Numbered from the stretch's first letter, positions 33,803 through 42,187 are shown. The stretch: 64,000 nucleotides of DNA from Candidatus Krumholzibacteriota bacterium (GCA_029262065.1 JAJDAC010000027.1:310001-374000); one strand, 5' to 3'. Translations and numbers: made by a program. Notes: generated by a model from the letters alone, not told the origin.

Positions 33803-34390
33803 ATGCAGCTTCCCTCAAGCCCTCGGCCGACCATGACCCACAAGGATTCTGACGGTAGCGACGATGTGGTCCTGGTGGATCGGTGTCGCCGCGGAGACGA
33901 GCGGGCCTGGGCCCAGCTGGTAAAGAAGTATCGCTCGCTGGTCTACTCGGCGGCGCTGCGTACCGGCCTTGATGAAGAGGGCGCGAACGAGGTTTTTCAG
34001 TTGGTCTGGACAGAAGTGTTTCAGTCTCTGCATCGCATTCGCGACGCACAGGCGTTGCCCCGGTGGTTGGTGGTCACGTCGCGCCGTATTGCGTACAAGC
34101 AGGCACTCGCCGGATCGAAGATGGTCGAAGGCGTGTTCGATGACATGGTCGACCCCGATCGCCTCCCCGACGACGAGCTTGAATCCCTGCAACAACGCCT
34201 GGCCATTGAGGGCTTCCTCGATCGGCTGCGCAAGCCTTGCCCCCAGTTACTCCGCCTTCTGTTTCTGAATACGAGCGAGCCCTCGTACGACGAGGTGTCA
34301 GATGCGTTGGCCATTCCCATTGGTTCGATTGGTCCCACGCGTTCCCGCTGTCTGAATCAATTGCGCCGTGTCATGGAGGAAGAGTCATGA
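33803..34390 (+). CDS. sigma-70-family (ECF-like) RNA polymerase sigma factor of the CHAT operon
   Basis: 195 residues from ATG 33803, which has a GGGAGGG sequence upstream; ATG 33785 and 33833 are in-frame alternatives. Region 2 is LVDRCRRGDERAWAQLVKKYRSLVY, with EVFQLVWTEVFQSLHRI and the -10 helix LPRWLVVTSRRIAYKQ. Region 4 is LRLLFLNTSEPSYDEVSDALAIP, with a recognition helix GSIGPTRSRCLNQLRRVM. No classical zinc anti-sigma is adjacent. Its stop overlaps the ATG of the next gene. It may control its own operon or carry the output of the protease system. Confidence 0.85.
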   Translation: MQLPSSPRPTMTHKDSDGSDDVVLVDRCRRGDERAWAQLVKKYRSLVYSAALRTGLDEEGANEVFQLVWTEVFQSLHRIRDAQALPRWLVVTSRRIAYKQALAGSKMVEGVFDDMVDPDRLPDDELESLQQRLAIEGFLDRLRKPCPQLLRLLFLNTSEPSYDEVSDALAIPIGSIGPTRSRCLNQLRRVMEEES

Positions 34391-34875
34391 AACGACCGCG
34401 CCCCGACGCGTCGCCTCAGGAATGGGCCCAGTTCATGGCCGGGCTGGGCACATGGAAGGGCCCGCCCGAAGATGTTCTCGATGCCGCGGCGCGGCTACCG
34501 GGAGTCGACCCACCCGGTCGGGCCGATGAAGCGATAGCCGTCGAGTGGTCCGCGCCCGATGTTCGCGGCGCGGGACCGGCGCTGGCCGGAGAGGCCCAGG
34601 TGATCGCCCGCTCGTGTCCGGGGGCAGACCTGAGCGTCATGGCCATCCCCCCGGTGGGTGACGGCGAATGGCGCATCGAGGGCCGCGTCTGGCTGCGCGA
34701 GCCCAGCCCCAGGGCCATTCGGGTGGTATTGGTGCACGAGGATCATGTGCTGGTGCAAACGACCTTGCAAGACGGCGGACGGTTTCGTCTGCGAGAGCTG
34801 CTACCGGTGAATTGGACGCTTGAATTCCATCTGCCCGATGGAACCACGCTCGCACTGGAGGATCCGTTCGCGTGA
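34387..34875 (+). CDS. uncharacterised protein between sigma factor and CHAT protease
   Basis: 162 residues from ATG 34387, overlapping the sigma stop and then the CHAT start by 4 nt each. There is no signal peptide or membrane helix, so it should be cytoplasmic. The N-terminal third (PQEWAQFMAGLGTWKGPPEDVLDAAARLPG) is probably helical. The C-terminal 70 residues (EWRIEGRVWL, VVLVHEDHVLVQTTLQDGGRF, WTLEFHLPDGTTLALE) look like a small beta-sandwich of the transthyretin/regulatory-like sort. The family is not recognised. Its position suggests a sigma regulator or a CHAT substrate. Confidence 0.7.
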   Translation: MKRPRPDASPQEWAQFMAGLGTWKGPPEDVLDAAARLPGVDPPGRADEAIAVEWSAPDVRGAGPALAGEAQVIARSCPGADLSVMAIPPVGDGEWRIEGRVWLREPSPRAIRVVLVHEDHVLVQTTLQDGGRFRLRELLPVNWTLEFHLPDGTTLALEDPFA

Positions 34876-37640
34876 GTTCGACGCAGTCAGCCATCGATCG
34901 CTTGCTGGCGCTTCCCGCGCGCGGCAACCTGCTTGCGAGTTGGCAGGAGGGTGACGCCGACGCCGTTTTCGAAGCGGCGCGGATCGCCATTCTCAGTCAT
35001 TCCGAGTCGAACCCGACGCAGGCCCTCCTCGCGGCTGAACACCTGGACCGCGCGGTGGGAAAATCCCTCGACCCGTTGTCCCGTGCCCACCTCGACCGAT
35101 TGCTGGCGCATGCGCTGCGGGATAACGGGCGCGTGAAGGACTCTGAACGTAGGTACAAGTCGGCCTACACCACATTTCGCCGCAAGCGCGCATACAAGGA
35201 AATGGGCCAAACCGTCGTTGGCTGGGTCGATACCCTGGGACTGTTGGGCCGGGCAAAACAAGCGTCCACCATTGCGCGCGGTGCCAGAGAGCTTCTGGTT
35301 CGACGTGCGCCGGCCTCGCTCGCAAGGCTCGAGGCCAACCTTGGAAACGCATGGTACCTGGCGGGAAATCTGCGCTTGGCCCGTGCGTCATACAAGAAAG
35401 CCCTCCGGTACTTTGAACGACATGACTTTCCTTTTGACGCTTCGGTCTGCGCATTCAATCTGGCCAACCTGCTTGTACTCGACGGTAAGCTCCCGCGGGC
35501 CCGCGCTCACTACGAACAGGCTCAGAGCACATTCGAGCAAATGGATCGAGCCGTGTTCCGACTCCGGGCGGAGTACGCATTGGCCTCGCTCGACCTCGTG
35601 CAGGGCAAGTGGGATACCGCGCTCGCCCAGCTCGAACGGGTTCGCAGCGAACTCAAGGATCTTGGCGACTTGCGCGGAGACGCGGTGGTCGCCGAGGAAA
35701 TGGGACGACTGTTCGCGGGGTTGGGCGCACCCGAGCTAGCCGAGAAGCCCACCGCCCAGGCGTGCTCCACCTACGAGATGCTGGGGTTGAGTGAGGAGGG
35801 CGCCCGCGCCGCGTGCGTTCATGCGCGCATTCTGGCCGCGATGGATCGCCATCACGATGCCAGCCATCGATTCCGTGGAGCCGAGAGAGTGTGGCTGGCG
35901 TCGAAGAACACGCGTGCCCGCCGCCTGGCCCAGGTGGATCAGGCGCGGCAACTGATACGGCGAGGACGGCTGGCCGACGCGCAGAAAATGCTGCGCGCCG
36001 CGCAGCCCTATCTCGACAAGCACGACGCCGGCGGCATGGGTGCAGTGTGTCGTGGCCTACGCGCCGACTTGGCCCTGGCCCGTGGCCAGAAATCACGTGC
36101 CGCCGACCTTGCCCGCGCCGCACACCGCGCCGCTCGCCGCTACCCGGCCACATTGGAGCGACCGCACATCGCCATCACGCTGGCGCGCGCGCTGCAAGCC
36201 AGTGGTCAGCCGACGCTAGCCGTGCGCTGGTGCCGAAAGGCAGTCGGTGAGTACGAGGGCGTGGTCACGCGCCTGGGACGTTCGCACCGCGCGGGTATAG
36301 AGGGTGCGCGATCCCAGCTCTACCGAAAGGCGGTAGACGTGGTCCTGGCGGCCGGCGGAAAAAAAGCATCGGCCACGGCATTGGACCTGATAAGCGTCGC
36401 GCGATCCCCGGCTTTGATAGAAGACCTTCTCCATGGTCAGTCCAGCCGCGTCGAGGGCGATTTGCGGCATGCCATTACGCAGCTCCGCGATAGGATCCTG
36501 TCGGCCGGCCAGTCCGGTCCCGACGACGTGCGTTATCTAACCCTGCGCACCGAAGCCGAGCGGCTCGAAAAACGCATCGACACCACGCCCAAGCAGTATC
36601 CAAAACTGGTCCGTCGCGCCATGGCGTCGCGTCGGTTGGAAGAATGGGCGCCGCGCCTCAAGGGACGATCGCTGGTGCTGTTCGATCGCGGCGAACGCAC
36701 CTGGCGCGCATTTATCGTGGGCCCTGAGGGCGTGCGGCACGTGAATCTACCCGACGCCAACGACGCCATCGACGAGCACTGGTTGCCCACCCGAATGTCC
36801 TTGGAGGCCCTGGCTCACGTTCCGCGAGAGTTTCGCGGTTCGCTGCTCGATCGCACACGGGACGAGGCCGAAGAAACACTCAGGGTAATCCGCCGCGCAT
36901 TCTGGCGACCGTTGGAGCTGGAGTGTCCAATGGCCATCGTGGTTCCAGCCGGGCCACTGGCCGGCCTACCCATCGAGGCCGCCGCCGAGTTCGAGGCCCA
37001 GGGTCAACTACCGGTGTTTACCCGTATTCCACATCCAGCGTTGGTGCGGGCGGACCGGGCCAAGCGGCGGGAGCGCGCTCTCCTATTGCAGGGCATGGTG
37101 CCTGGGGCGTCCAACGAGATCGACGCGGTGGCCGCCTCGCTGAGAACAGCCGGTTACCAGGTTGATGTACGTTCGGAACGCAAGGACCTGCTGGAACAGA
37201 ATGAGCGCCTTGGTGTGCTGCACGTGGCCGCGCACGGAACCATTCACCGGCGCAATTGGATGGCGTCGGGAATCCAGCTGGGAGACGGCTGGATCGGATT
37301 TGAACAACTCGACCGCAAAGTGCTTGAAGACTCCCTCCTGTTCTTCAACACGTGCGAGTCGGGGTTGGGCATGGAAGTGCCCGGCGCCGAGCTCGACGGG
37401 TGGATGTGCGCCGGGCTTGGTGCGGGCGCCCGTGAACTGGTTCTGTCGCTGTGGAAGGTTGATGACGCTTCGGCGACTGCCCTGGCGTCCGCGTTCTATC
37501 CCGGGTGGGGTTCCTCGAATGCGCCCGTTGCCGTCCGCGAGGCACGGGCAAGCGTACGGGAAATTCATCCCCATCCCTTTTCCTGGGCACCGCTGGTCGC
37601 AGTAGGTGCATCTCCGTTCTCCGTGGAGCGTGAGTCATGA
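34872..37640 (+). CDS. TPR-CHAT protease (caspase-fold peptidase with tetratricopeptide repeats)
   Basis: 922 residues from GTG 34872 (GTGA overlap). Residues about 20-480 are tetratricopeptide-like helical hairpins (ASLARLEANLGNAWYLAGN, ASVCAFNLANLLVLDGKLP, RAEYALASLDLVQGKWDTA). Residues about 600-915 form a CHAT domain: LVLFDRGERTWRAFIVGP, VVPAGPLAGLPIEAAA, then the catalytic His788 in VLHVAAHGT and Cys828 in FFNTCESG, both intact. AGARELVLSLWKVDD is the usual late CHAT strand. CHAT proteases are caspase relatives activated through partner sensing, as in separase-like and Craspase systems. There is no signal peptide, so it is cytoplasmic. Its stop overlaps the subtilase start. Confidence 0.92.
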   Translation: MSSTQSAIDRLLALPARGNLLASWQEGDADAVFEAARIAILSHSESNPTQALLAAEHLDRAVGKSLDPLSRAHLDRLLAHALRDNGRVKDSERRYKSAYTTFRRKRAYKEMGQTVVGWVDTLGLLGRAKQASTIARGARELLVRRAPASLARLEANLGNAWYLAGNLRLARASYKKALRYFERHDFPFDASVCAFNLANLLVLDGKLPRARAHYEQAQSTFEQMDRAVFRLRAEYALASLDLVQGKWDTALAQLERVRSELKDLGDLRGDAVVAEEMGRLFAGLGAPELAEKPTAQACSTYEMLGLSEEGARAACVHARILAAMDRHHDASHRFRGAERVWLASKNTRARRLAQVDQARQLIRRGRLADAQKMLRAAQPYLDKHDAGGMGAVCRGLRADLALARGQKSRAADLARAAHRAARRYPATLERPHIAITLARALQASGQPTLAVRWCRKAVGEYEGVVTRLGRSHRAGIEGARSQLYRKAVDVVLAAGGKKASATALDLISVARSPALIEDLLHGQSSRVEGDLRHAITQLRDRILSAGQSGPDDVRYLTLRTEAERLEKRIDTTPKQYPKLVRRAMASRRLEEWAPRLKGRSLVLFDRGERTWRAFIVGPEGVRHVNLPDANDAIDEHWLPTRMSLEALAHVPREFRGSLLDRTRDEAEETLRVIRRAFWRPLELECPMAIVVPAGPLAGLPIEAAAEFEAQGQLPVFTRIPHPALVRADRAKRRERALLLQGMVPGASNEIDAVAASLRTAGYQVDVRSERKDLLEQNERLGVLHVAAHGTIHRRNWMASGIQLGDGWIGFEQLDRKVLEDSLLFFNTCESGLGMEVPGAELDGWMCAGLGAGARELVLSLWKVDDASATALASAFYPGWGSSNAPVAVREARASVREIHPHPFSWAPLVAVGASPFSVERES

Positions 37641-38851
37641 ATCGTTTCTCCTGGTCGCTGTTGCTGACCATAGCGTTCGCCGCAATACTCGTAGGTTGTT
37701 CCCAAGATGTGGTGGCCCCCGACCACGAAGCGTGGTCGCGCACAAAGTCTGTCGCTGCTTCGCAATTTTGTTTGCTGCTCCACGAGGGTAGCGACATGGA
37801 TGCCGTCGTGGCCGACTACGGGCTCACCGTCATCGAAACCTTCGGCAACGATATCCTGCTACTGACCCAAGGCACCCCCGATCTCGCGGCCCTCGCCCTT
37901 GACGAGCGGGTGCGAGAGGTGCAGCAAAACGGCCTATCGGTGTTGAGCAGTCCTGTCGACATCACGCTGGGGTTCTACGAAGGCGATTGGGATGACGTGG
38001 TTCTTGGACAACAGACCGCCTTTTCGTCGCTGCAGCTCGACCGCATGCATACGATCGCCAGAGGCGATGGCGTGACGGTGGCCGTGCTGGACACGGGAAT
38101 CGACCCCAACCACCCGATGCTCGCATCGCATGTACAGCTTCTGCCGCCAGGAGTGCTTAGTTCGCTGGAAGACCCCAACGGCGTGGACGATGACGGTGAC
38201 GGCTTGATCGACGAAGCGTTCGGGCACGGCACCCATGTGGCCGGTATCGTCTCGCAGATTGCCCCCGGCGCTACGATTCTTCCCATTCGTGTATTGAACG
38301 CGGACGGTTTCGGCAGCGCATTCGAACTGGCCATGGGCTTGTACACGGCGTACGAGCAGGGTGCACAGATAGTGAACCTGAGTCTCGTGCTCAGCGGCGA
38401 ATCAAACCTCATCGAGCGAGTCCTGCGAGACGTGACCGATGGCGGAATGCTCGTGGTGGGAGCCGCGGGGAACCAGCCGGGCCCGGCGTTCTTCCCGGCC
38501 GACGACTCGCACGTGCTGTCCGTGGCCGCCATGGACGCCTGGAACATCGCGACATTCTCGGCGAGTGAAGATGTTCGCCTCGGCGCACCGGGAACCGGGA
38601 TCATCAGCACGTATCCGAGCAATGGCGCCGCCGTCGCCTCGGGGACGTCCATGGCCTGCGCCGTGGTCTCGGGCTCGGCTGCGGTCATCCGCCAACTGGT
38701 TGGCGGAGAACGCGTTGAACATCTCTTACGAGCCACTTCGCGGCCCCGTCCACCGTTGAAGGACGGCAGCATCCGCCCATTGGCTGCGCTGCGTGAGGCT
38801 CTCAGAACTCCGGTGTTGCCGCCATACCCCCAAGATGAGGTCGACCGCTAG
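37637..38851 (+). CDS. subtilisin-like (S8) protease lipoprotein, copy 1
   Basis: 404 residues; the ATG overlaps the CHAT stop. The lipobox LVGC places the mature N-terminus at Cys21. A propeptide-like region (residues 40-105) ends in PVDITLGFYEGD, shared with copy 2. The catalytic triad is complete: Asp152 (VAVLDTGID), His197 (GHGTHVAG) and Ser338 (SGTSMA), with oxyanion Asn279 (GAAGNQ). A GVDDDGDGLIDEAFG loop just before the His motif looks like a calcium site. The enzyme should act on the outside of the membrane, anchored by lipid. Confidence 0.93.
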   Translation: MNRFSWSLLLTIAFAAILVGCSQDVVAPDHEAWSRTKSVAASQFCLLLHEGSDMDAVVADYGLTVIETFGNDILLLTQGTPDLAALALDERVREVQQNGLSVLSSPVDITLGFYEGDWDDVVLGQQTAFSSLQLDRMHTIARGDGVTVAVLDTGIDPNHPMLASHVQLLPPGVLSSLEDPNGVDDDGDGLIDEAFGHGTHVAGIVSQIAPGATILPIRVLNADGFGSAFELAMGLYTAYEQGAQIVNLSLVLSGESNLIERVLRDVTDGGMLVVGAAGNQPGPAFFPADDSHVLSVAAMDAWNIATFSASEDVRLGAPGTGIISTYPSNGAAVASGTSMACAVVSGSAAVIRQLVGGERVEHLLRATSRPRPPLKDGSIRPLAALREALRTPVLPPYPQDEVDR

Positions 38852-38933
38852 GGGTTCGCCCCGGTTGCAGTACAGGTCTCCGACCGGATATCCTGAATGT
38901 CTGGGCGTTGATCCCCCCTCTTCGGGAGTTCCC

Positions 38934-40127
38934 GTGGCTATGCGTCGATATCTCCTGCTCCTTCTGTTGTTTGGTCTTACTGCGTGCGAGGTGGCCACTT
39001 CGCCGGAAGAAAACAACAACGAGCCTCCGCCTCCCGGATGGCATCCGCAGGCCAACCCCGACCATCTGGTCGTCGTTCTCAACGACGTGGACACGGCCGA
39101 AGGTCTGGCTGCGGATTTCGAACTCGAAGTCATTCAGATCAAGGAAGACAGCCGGCTGGTCCTGTACAACGGATGCGCACCCGCCTCGGCGGTAAGAGAA
39201 GACCCGCGTACACAGTTCGTTCAGCGCAACGGGTTGCTGCTGCTTGCGAATCCGGTGGACATCACGCTGGGGTTCTACGAAGGCGACTTCGTTGACGGAT
39301 CTTTCGCCCAGCAAGACGCGTTCGCCGACTTCAATCTTCCTCTGGTACATCCGCATACGACCGGTGGCGCGGTGCGAATCGCCGTGCTCGATACCGGCGT
39401 CGACCCTTCGCACCCGGCGTTTGCCGGTCGCCTGGAGTTGGTGGACCCTAACATTACCTGGCTGCACTCCGATGAGTTCGCCAATGGCATCGACGACGAC
39501 AACGATGGTGAGATCGACGAGGCGTACGGCCACGGCACCCACGTGGCTGGCATCATCGCGTCCATCGCGCCCAACGCCACCATCATTCCAATTCGCGTGC
39601 TCGACTCCGATGGCAACGGCACCGCTTTCGATCTGGCCGCCGGAATGCTATTGGCGAAAGACATGGGCGCACACGTAATCAACCTGAGCCTGGTTCTCGA
39701 GGACGAAGTGGACGTTATCGAAGACATTTTGCGCGAACTCGATGACGACGGCGTGGTGGTCGTGGCCGCGGGCGGAAACCAGCCGGGCAAGGCACGATTC
39801 CCGGCTTCGGACTCGCACGCTTTTGGTGTGGGTGCCTGCACCGAAAACGTCATCGCGCCCTTTTCCGCCTCCGAAGACGTGCGCATCTTCGCCCCGGGTG
39901 TGGGGATTGAAAGCAGCTACCCCGACGAGCGCCTCGCGGTAGCCTCGGGCACGTCGATGTCCTGCGGCGTCGTGAGCGCCTGTGCGGCCTTGCTCATGGC
40001 CGCGGGCATGGACGCCGACGACGCCACCGGACTGTTGCGCAACACCGCGGCAGAGTTGCCCGGCGCAAGTGAAGGAATCGTATCGCCCTACGAAGCTGTA
40101 CTCGAGTGGCTGGACAGTTCCAGGTAG
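38934..40127 (+). CDS. subtilisin-like (S8) protease lipoprotein, copy 2
   Basis: 397 residues from GTG 38934, correctly spaced after GGGAG; ATG 38940 is two codons later. Lipobox FGLTAC gives Cys18. The triad is Asp153 (IAVLDTGVD), His200 (GHGTHVAG) and Ser341 (SGTSMS), with oxyanion Asn in AAGGNQ. The same PVDITLGFYEGD block precedes the catalytic domain, and a GIDDDNDGEIDEAYG calcium-like loop precedes the His motif. It is clearly a tandem paralogue of copy 1, 82 nt downstream. It is probably in the same transcription unit, although the gap could hold a second promoter. Confidence 0.92.
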   Translation: MAMRRYLLLLLLFGLTACEVATSPEENNNEPPPPGWHPQANPDHLVVVLNDVDTAEGLAADFELEVIQIKEDSRLVLYNGCAPASAVREDPRTQFVQRNGLLLLANPVDITLGFYEGDFVDGSFAQQDAFADFNLPLVHPHTTGGAVRIAVLDTGVDPSHPAFAGRLELVDPNITWLHSDEFANGIDDDNDGEIDEAYGHGTHVAGIIASIAPNATIIPIRVLDSDGNGTAFDLAAGMLLAKDMGAHVINLSLVLEDEVDVIEDILRELDDDGVVVVAAGGNQPGKARFPASDSHAFGVGACTENVIAPFSASEDVRIFAPGVGIESSYPDERLAVASGTSMSCGVVSACAALLMAAGMDADDATGLLRNTAAELPGASEGIVSPYEAVLEWLDSSR

Positions 40128-40131
40128 TGAT

Positions 40132-40707
40132 CTAGCCTTTCAGCTTCATGGTGCGAATCTCCACGGGCGCACCGGTGTCGTCATCGAATTCCACGGCTGC
40201 ATCAAGTGCGCCGCTGGCGATCTCCTTGGCGCTACGCTTGGTATCGTACAAAGCATGCATTGCGCCCATGGCCACTCTGGCCCCCGTGCCGAACGCCCAG
40301 AACTTCGAAAACTGATCGACCGACCGCAGCTCGTAGAGTCCGAAGATCCCGTGCGCGTTCGCAATGCCGACCGAGAGTTGTGACGTTTCGAATTCGTCTT
40401 TCTCGTCGTCCTTCGGGTTCAGGAAATACTCTTCCTTGAGAACCTTGTGCAGGTCCTTGGCGAAGGCATAGATCGCGGCCGGCGTATTGAACACCGGCAA
40501 CGGCTCCTTGCGCTGATTGACGTAGTGGTCCAGCAACAACGCCCAGGAAGCTTCGCCGGTGAGTCCAATCCAGTTGGGGCCCAGCTTCAACAGCTTGGTG
40601 TGGTTCTCGATGAATCGGGCTGACTGTTTCGTGTATCCGTGCTTGGTCAGGGTGTCGCCACCTATCGCTACGGTGGAGCCCTTCTTTACAACGACGATCG
40701 TCGACAT
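40132..40707 (-). CDS. proteasome/HslV-like Ntn hydrolase (BPH-like)
   Basis: 191 residues from ATG 40707 with a GGGAGAAG ribosome-binding site. After Met removal the chain starts STIVVVKKGSTVAIGGDTLT, aligning with the TTIVSV and GD17 motifs of HslV and proteasome beta subunits. The predicted nucleophile is therefore Ser1, not Thr1. Asp17 is kept, and the HTKLLKL Lys appears to match catalytic Lys33 after a 4-residue insertion. It resembles the beta-proteobacterial proteasome homologue (BPH) group. It converges on the subtilase pair with a 4-nt gap. No ATPase partner is nearby. Confidence 0.72.
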   Translation of the reverse strand: MSTIVVVKKGSTVAIGGDTLTKHGYTKQSARFIENHTKLLKLGPNWIGLTGEASWALLLDHYVNQRKEPLPVFNTPAAIYAFAKDLHKVLKEEYFLNPKDDEKDEFETSQLSVGIANAHGIFGLYELRSVDQFSKFWAFGTGARVAMGAMHALYDTKRSAKEIASGALDAAVEFDDDTGAPVEIRTMKLKG

Positions 40708-40761
40708 GTTCTTCTCCCTGGCAATACCATGCTCAGCGGCAAGACGGTGCCCATGATATGA

Positions 40762-40796
40762 CAAGCCCCCAGACGAAATATTTCGCTGGGGGCTTG
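40762..40796 (-). terminator. long hairpin terminator after the histone-like gene
   Basis: CAAGCCCCCAG and CTGGGGGCTTG form a perfect 11-bp stem, extended inward by CGAAAT/ATTTCG with one bulged A. It lies 40 bp beyond the stop of the leftward histone-like gene and before the Ntn-hydrolase ATG. The following bases on the minus strand are only moderately T-rich, so termination strength is uncertain. Confidence 0.7.
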
Positions 40797-40835
40797 AATT
40801 GTTGTGATGGCCACGACGCTGGCCAGGGCCTTCGG

Positions 40836-42077
40836 CTACGCGAGGTAGCGCTTGCCCTGACGAACCAGTTCGCGAATGCCATCGGTAGGGAGGGCATCGA
40901 GTGAACGAAGCACCACGTGGCGAATGCTCTTGCCCGAGCCTTCAAGAAGGCCGCGCGGATCCGACAGGTGGGCTCCGTGCGTCAGGTAGAAGTTGCAGCG
41001 ATCACCCGCGGGCTGAATCCCGCAGATTTCGGTGGGATCGCGATACAAGGCGATGTTCTTGTGCACGTCTTCAACTGCGTTGGGCAGTTCGTGATGAATG
41101 ATATCGCGCAGTTTGTGCGCAATCGCCTGCACCTCGATGGACTGACCCACAAACAGCGCATCGAACGAGGAAGCGTCACCGAAGGCCGACGACGGTTCGG
41201 CCGGCTCGTCGGCGATGCTTATCGTGTCGATGACCCGCGGCGGCTTGGGAGGCGGCGGGGGAGGCGCGGCCTCGGTAACCACCGGTGGTGCCGGTATGGC
41301 CTTGGGCTTGGGCTCGGCCGCGATAGGCTCGGGCTTCGGCTTCGGCTTCGGCTTCGGGCGTGGCTTCGTTGGTGCCTTCTTCGCCGGGGCCTTGCTGGCC
41401 GACTTCTTCTTGGAAGCCGACTTCTTCTTCGTTACGCGCTTCTTGGCCGTGGCCTTCTTTTTGGTCGTACGCTTTTTGGCGACCGCCTTTTTCTTCGTAG
41501 TGCGCTTCTTCGCAGTACGCTTCTTGGCGCTGGCCTTCTTTTTCGTAGTCCGCTTCTTCGCGGTGCGCTTCTTGGCAGTAGCCTTTTTCTTGGTAGTCCG
41601 CTTTTTCGCCGTACGCTTCTTGGCCGTGGCCTTCTTCCTGGTAGTCCGTTTCTTCGCGGTGCGCTTCTTGGCCGCGGACTTCTTTTTGGTAGTGCGCTTC
41701 TTTGCGGTGCGCTTCTTCGCGGCGGACTTCTTTTTCGTAGTCCGCTTCTTCGCGGTACGCTTCTTGGCGGCGGACTTCTTCTTGGTAGTCCGCTTCTTCG
41801 CGGTACGCTTCTTGGCGGCGGACTTCTTCTTGGTAGTCCGCTTCTTCGCGGTACGCTTCTTGGCCGCGGACTTCTTCTTGGTAGTCCGCTTCTTCGCGGT
41901 TCGCTTCTTGGCCGCGGACTTTTTCTTGGTTGTCCGCTTCTTCGTCGCGCGCTTCTTCGTCGTGCGCTTCTTGGCGGTAGACCGCTTCTTCGCCGTCGCC
42001 TTTTTCTTGGTGGTTCGCTTCTTCTTGGCGGCGCTCTTTTTGCGACTTGCCCTCTTTTTGGTCGCCTTCTTCGCCAT
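40836..42077 (-). CDS. histone-H1-like Lys/Arg repeat protein fused to a DUF1801 domain
   Basis: 413 residues from ATG 42077, preceded by GGGAG. Residues 1 to about 215 are nearly all Lys, Arg, Ala, Thr and Ser in a 16-residue tandem repeat (KKRTAKKRTTKKKSAA), as in bacterial histone-H1-like (HctA/AlgP-type) tails that bind DNA. A Pro/Lys-rich linker (about 215-295) follows. The last 115 residues match DUF1801 (YdhG-like): IAHKLRDIIHHELPNAVEDVHK, CNFYLTHGAHLSDP, then LLEGSGKSIRHVVLRSLD. It probably binds the nucleoid. The DUF1801 partner function is unknown. Hairpin terminator downstream. Confidence 0.85.
   Translation of the reverse strand: MAKKATKKRASRKKSAAKKKRTTKKKATAKKRSTAKKRTTKKRATKKRTTKKKSAAKKRTAKKRTTKKKSAAKKRTAKKRTTKKKSAAKKRTAKKRTTKKKSAAKKRTAKKRTTKKKSAAKKRTAKKRTTKKKSAAKKRTAKKRTTRKKATAKKRTAKKRTTKKKATAKKRTAKKRTTKKKASAKKRTAKKRTTKKKAVAKKRTTKKKATAKKRVTKKKSASKKKSASKAPAKKAPTKPRPKPKPKPKPEPIAAEPKPKAIPAPPVVTEAAPPPPPPKPPRVIDTISIADEPAEPSSAFGDASSFDALFVGQSIEVQAIAHKLRDIIHHELPNAVEDVHKNIALYRDPTEICGIQPAGDRCNFYLTHGAHLSDPRGLLEGSGKSIRHVVLRSLDALPTDGIRELVRQGKRYLA
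41440..42070. repeat. 48-bp tandem repeat array inside the histone-like gene
   Basis: The Lys-rich tail is encoded by near-identical 48-bp units, for example those starting at 41760 and 41808. Units nearest the middle are almost identical and the flanking ones more diverged, as expected for expansion by slippage or recombination. Copy number probably varies between strains. Boundaries are approximate. Confidence 0.8.
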
Positions 42078-42187
42078 GGATGCTCCCCCTGGTCTTGACC
42101 GGTTAGCTGCGCTCGATTTCGGCGCAAAAGCTACCACGCGAAACGCGCGCAGCAAACCGAAAGATCAGCAAAGCCTCTGGCGTTATT

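Noticed and set aside
33803-37640. Craspase (type III-E CRISPR) relationship of the TPR-CHAT protein
   Set aside because: No CRISPR array, gRAMP or Csx30/Csx31 gene is present; only the general TPR-CHAT architecture and a sigma factor are shared.
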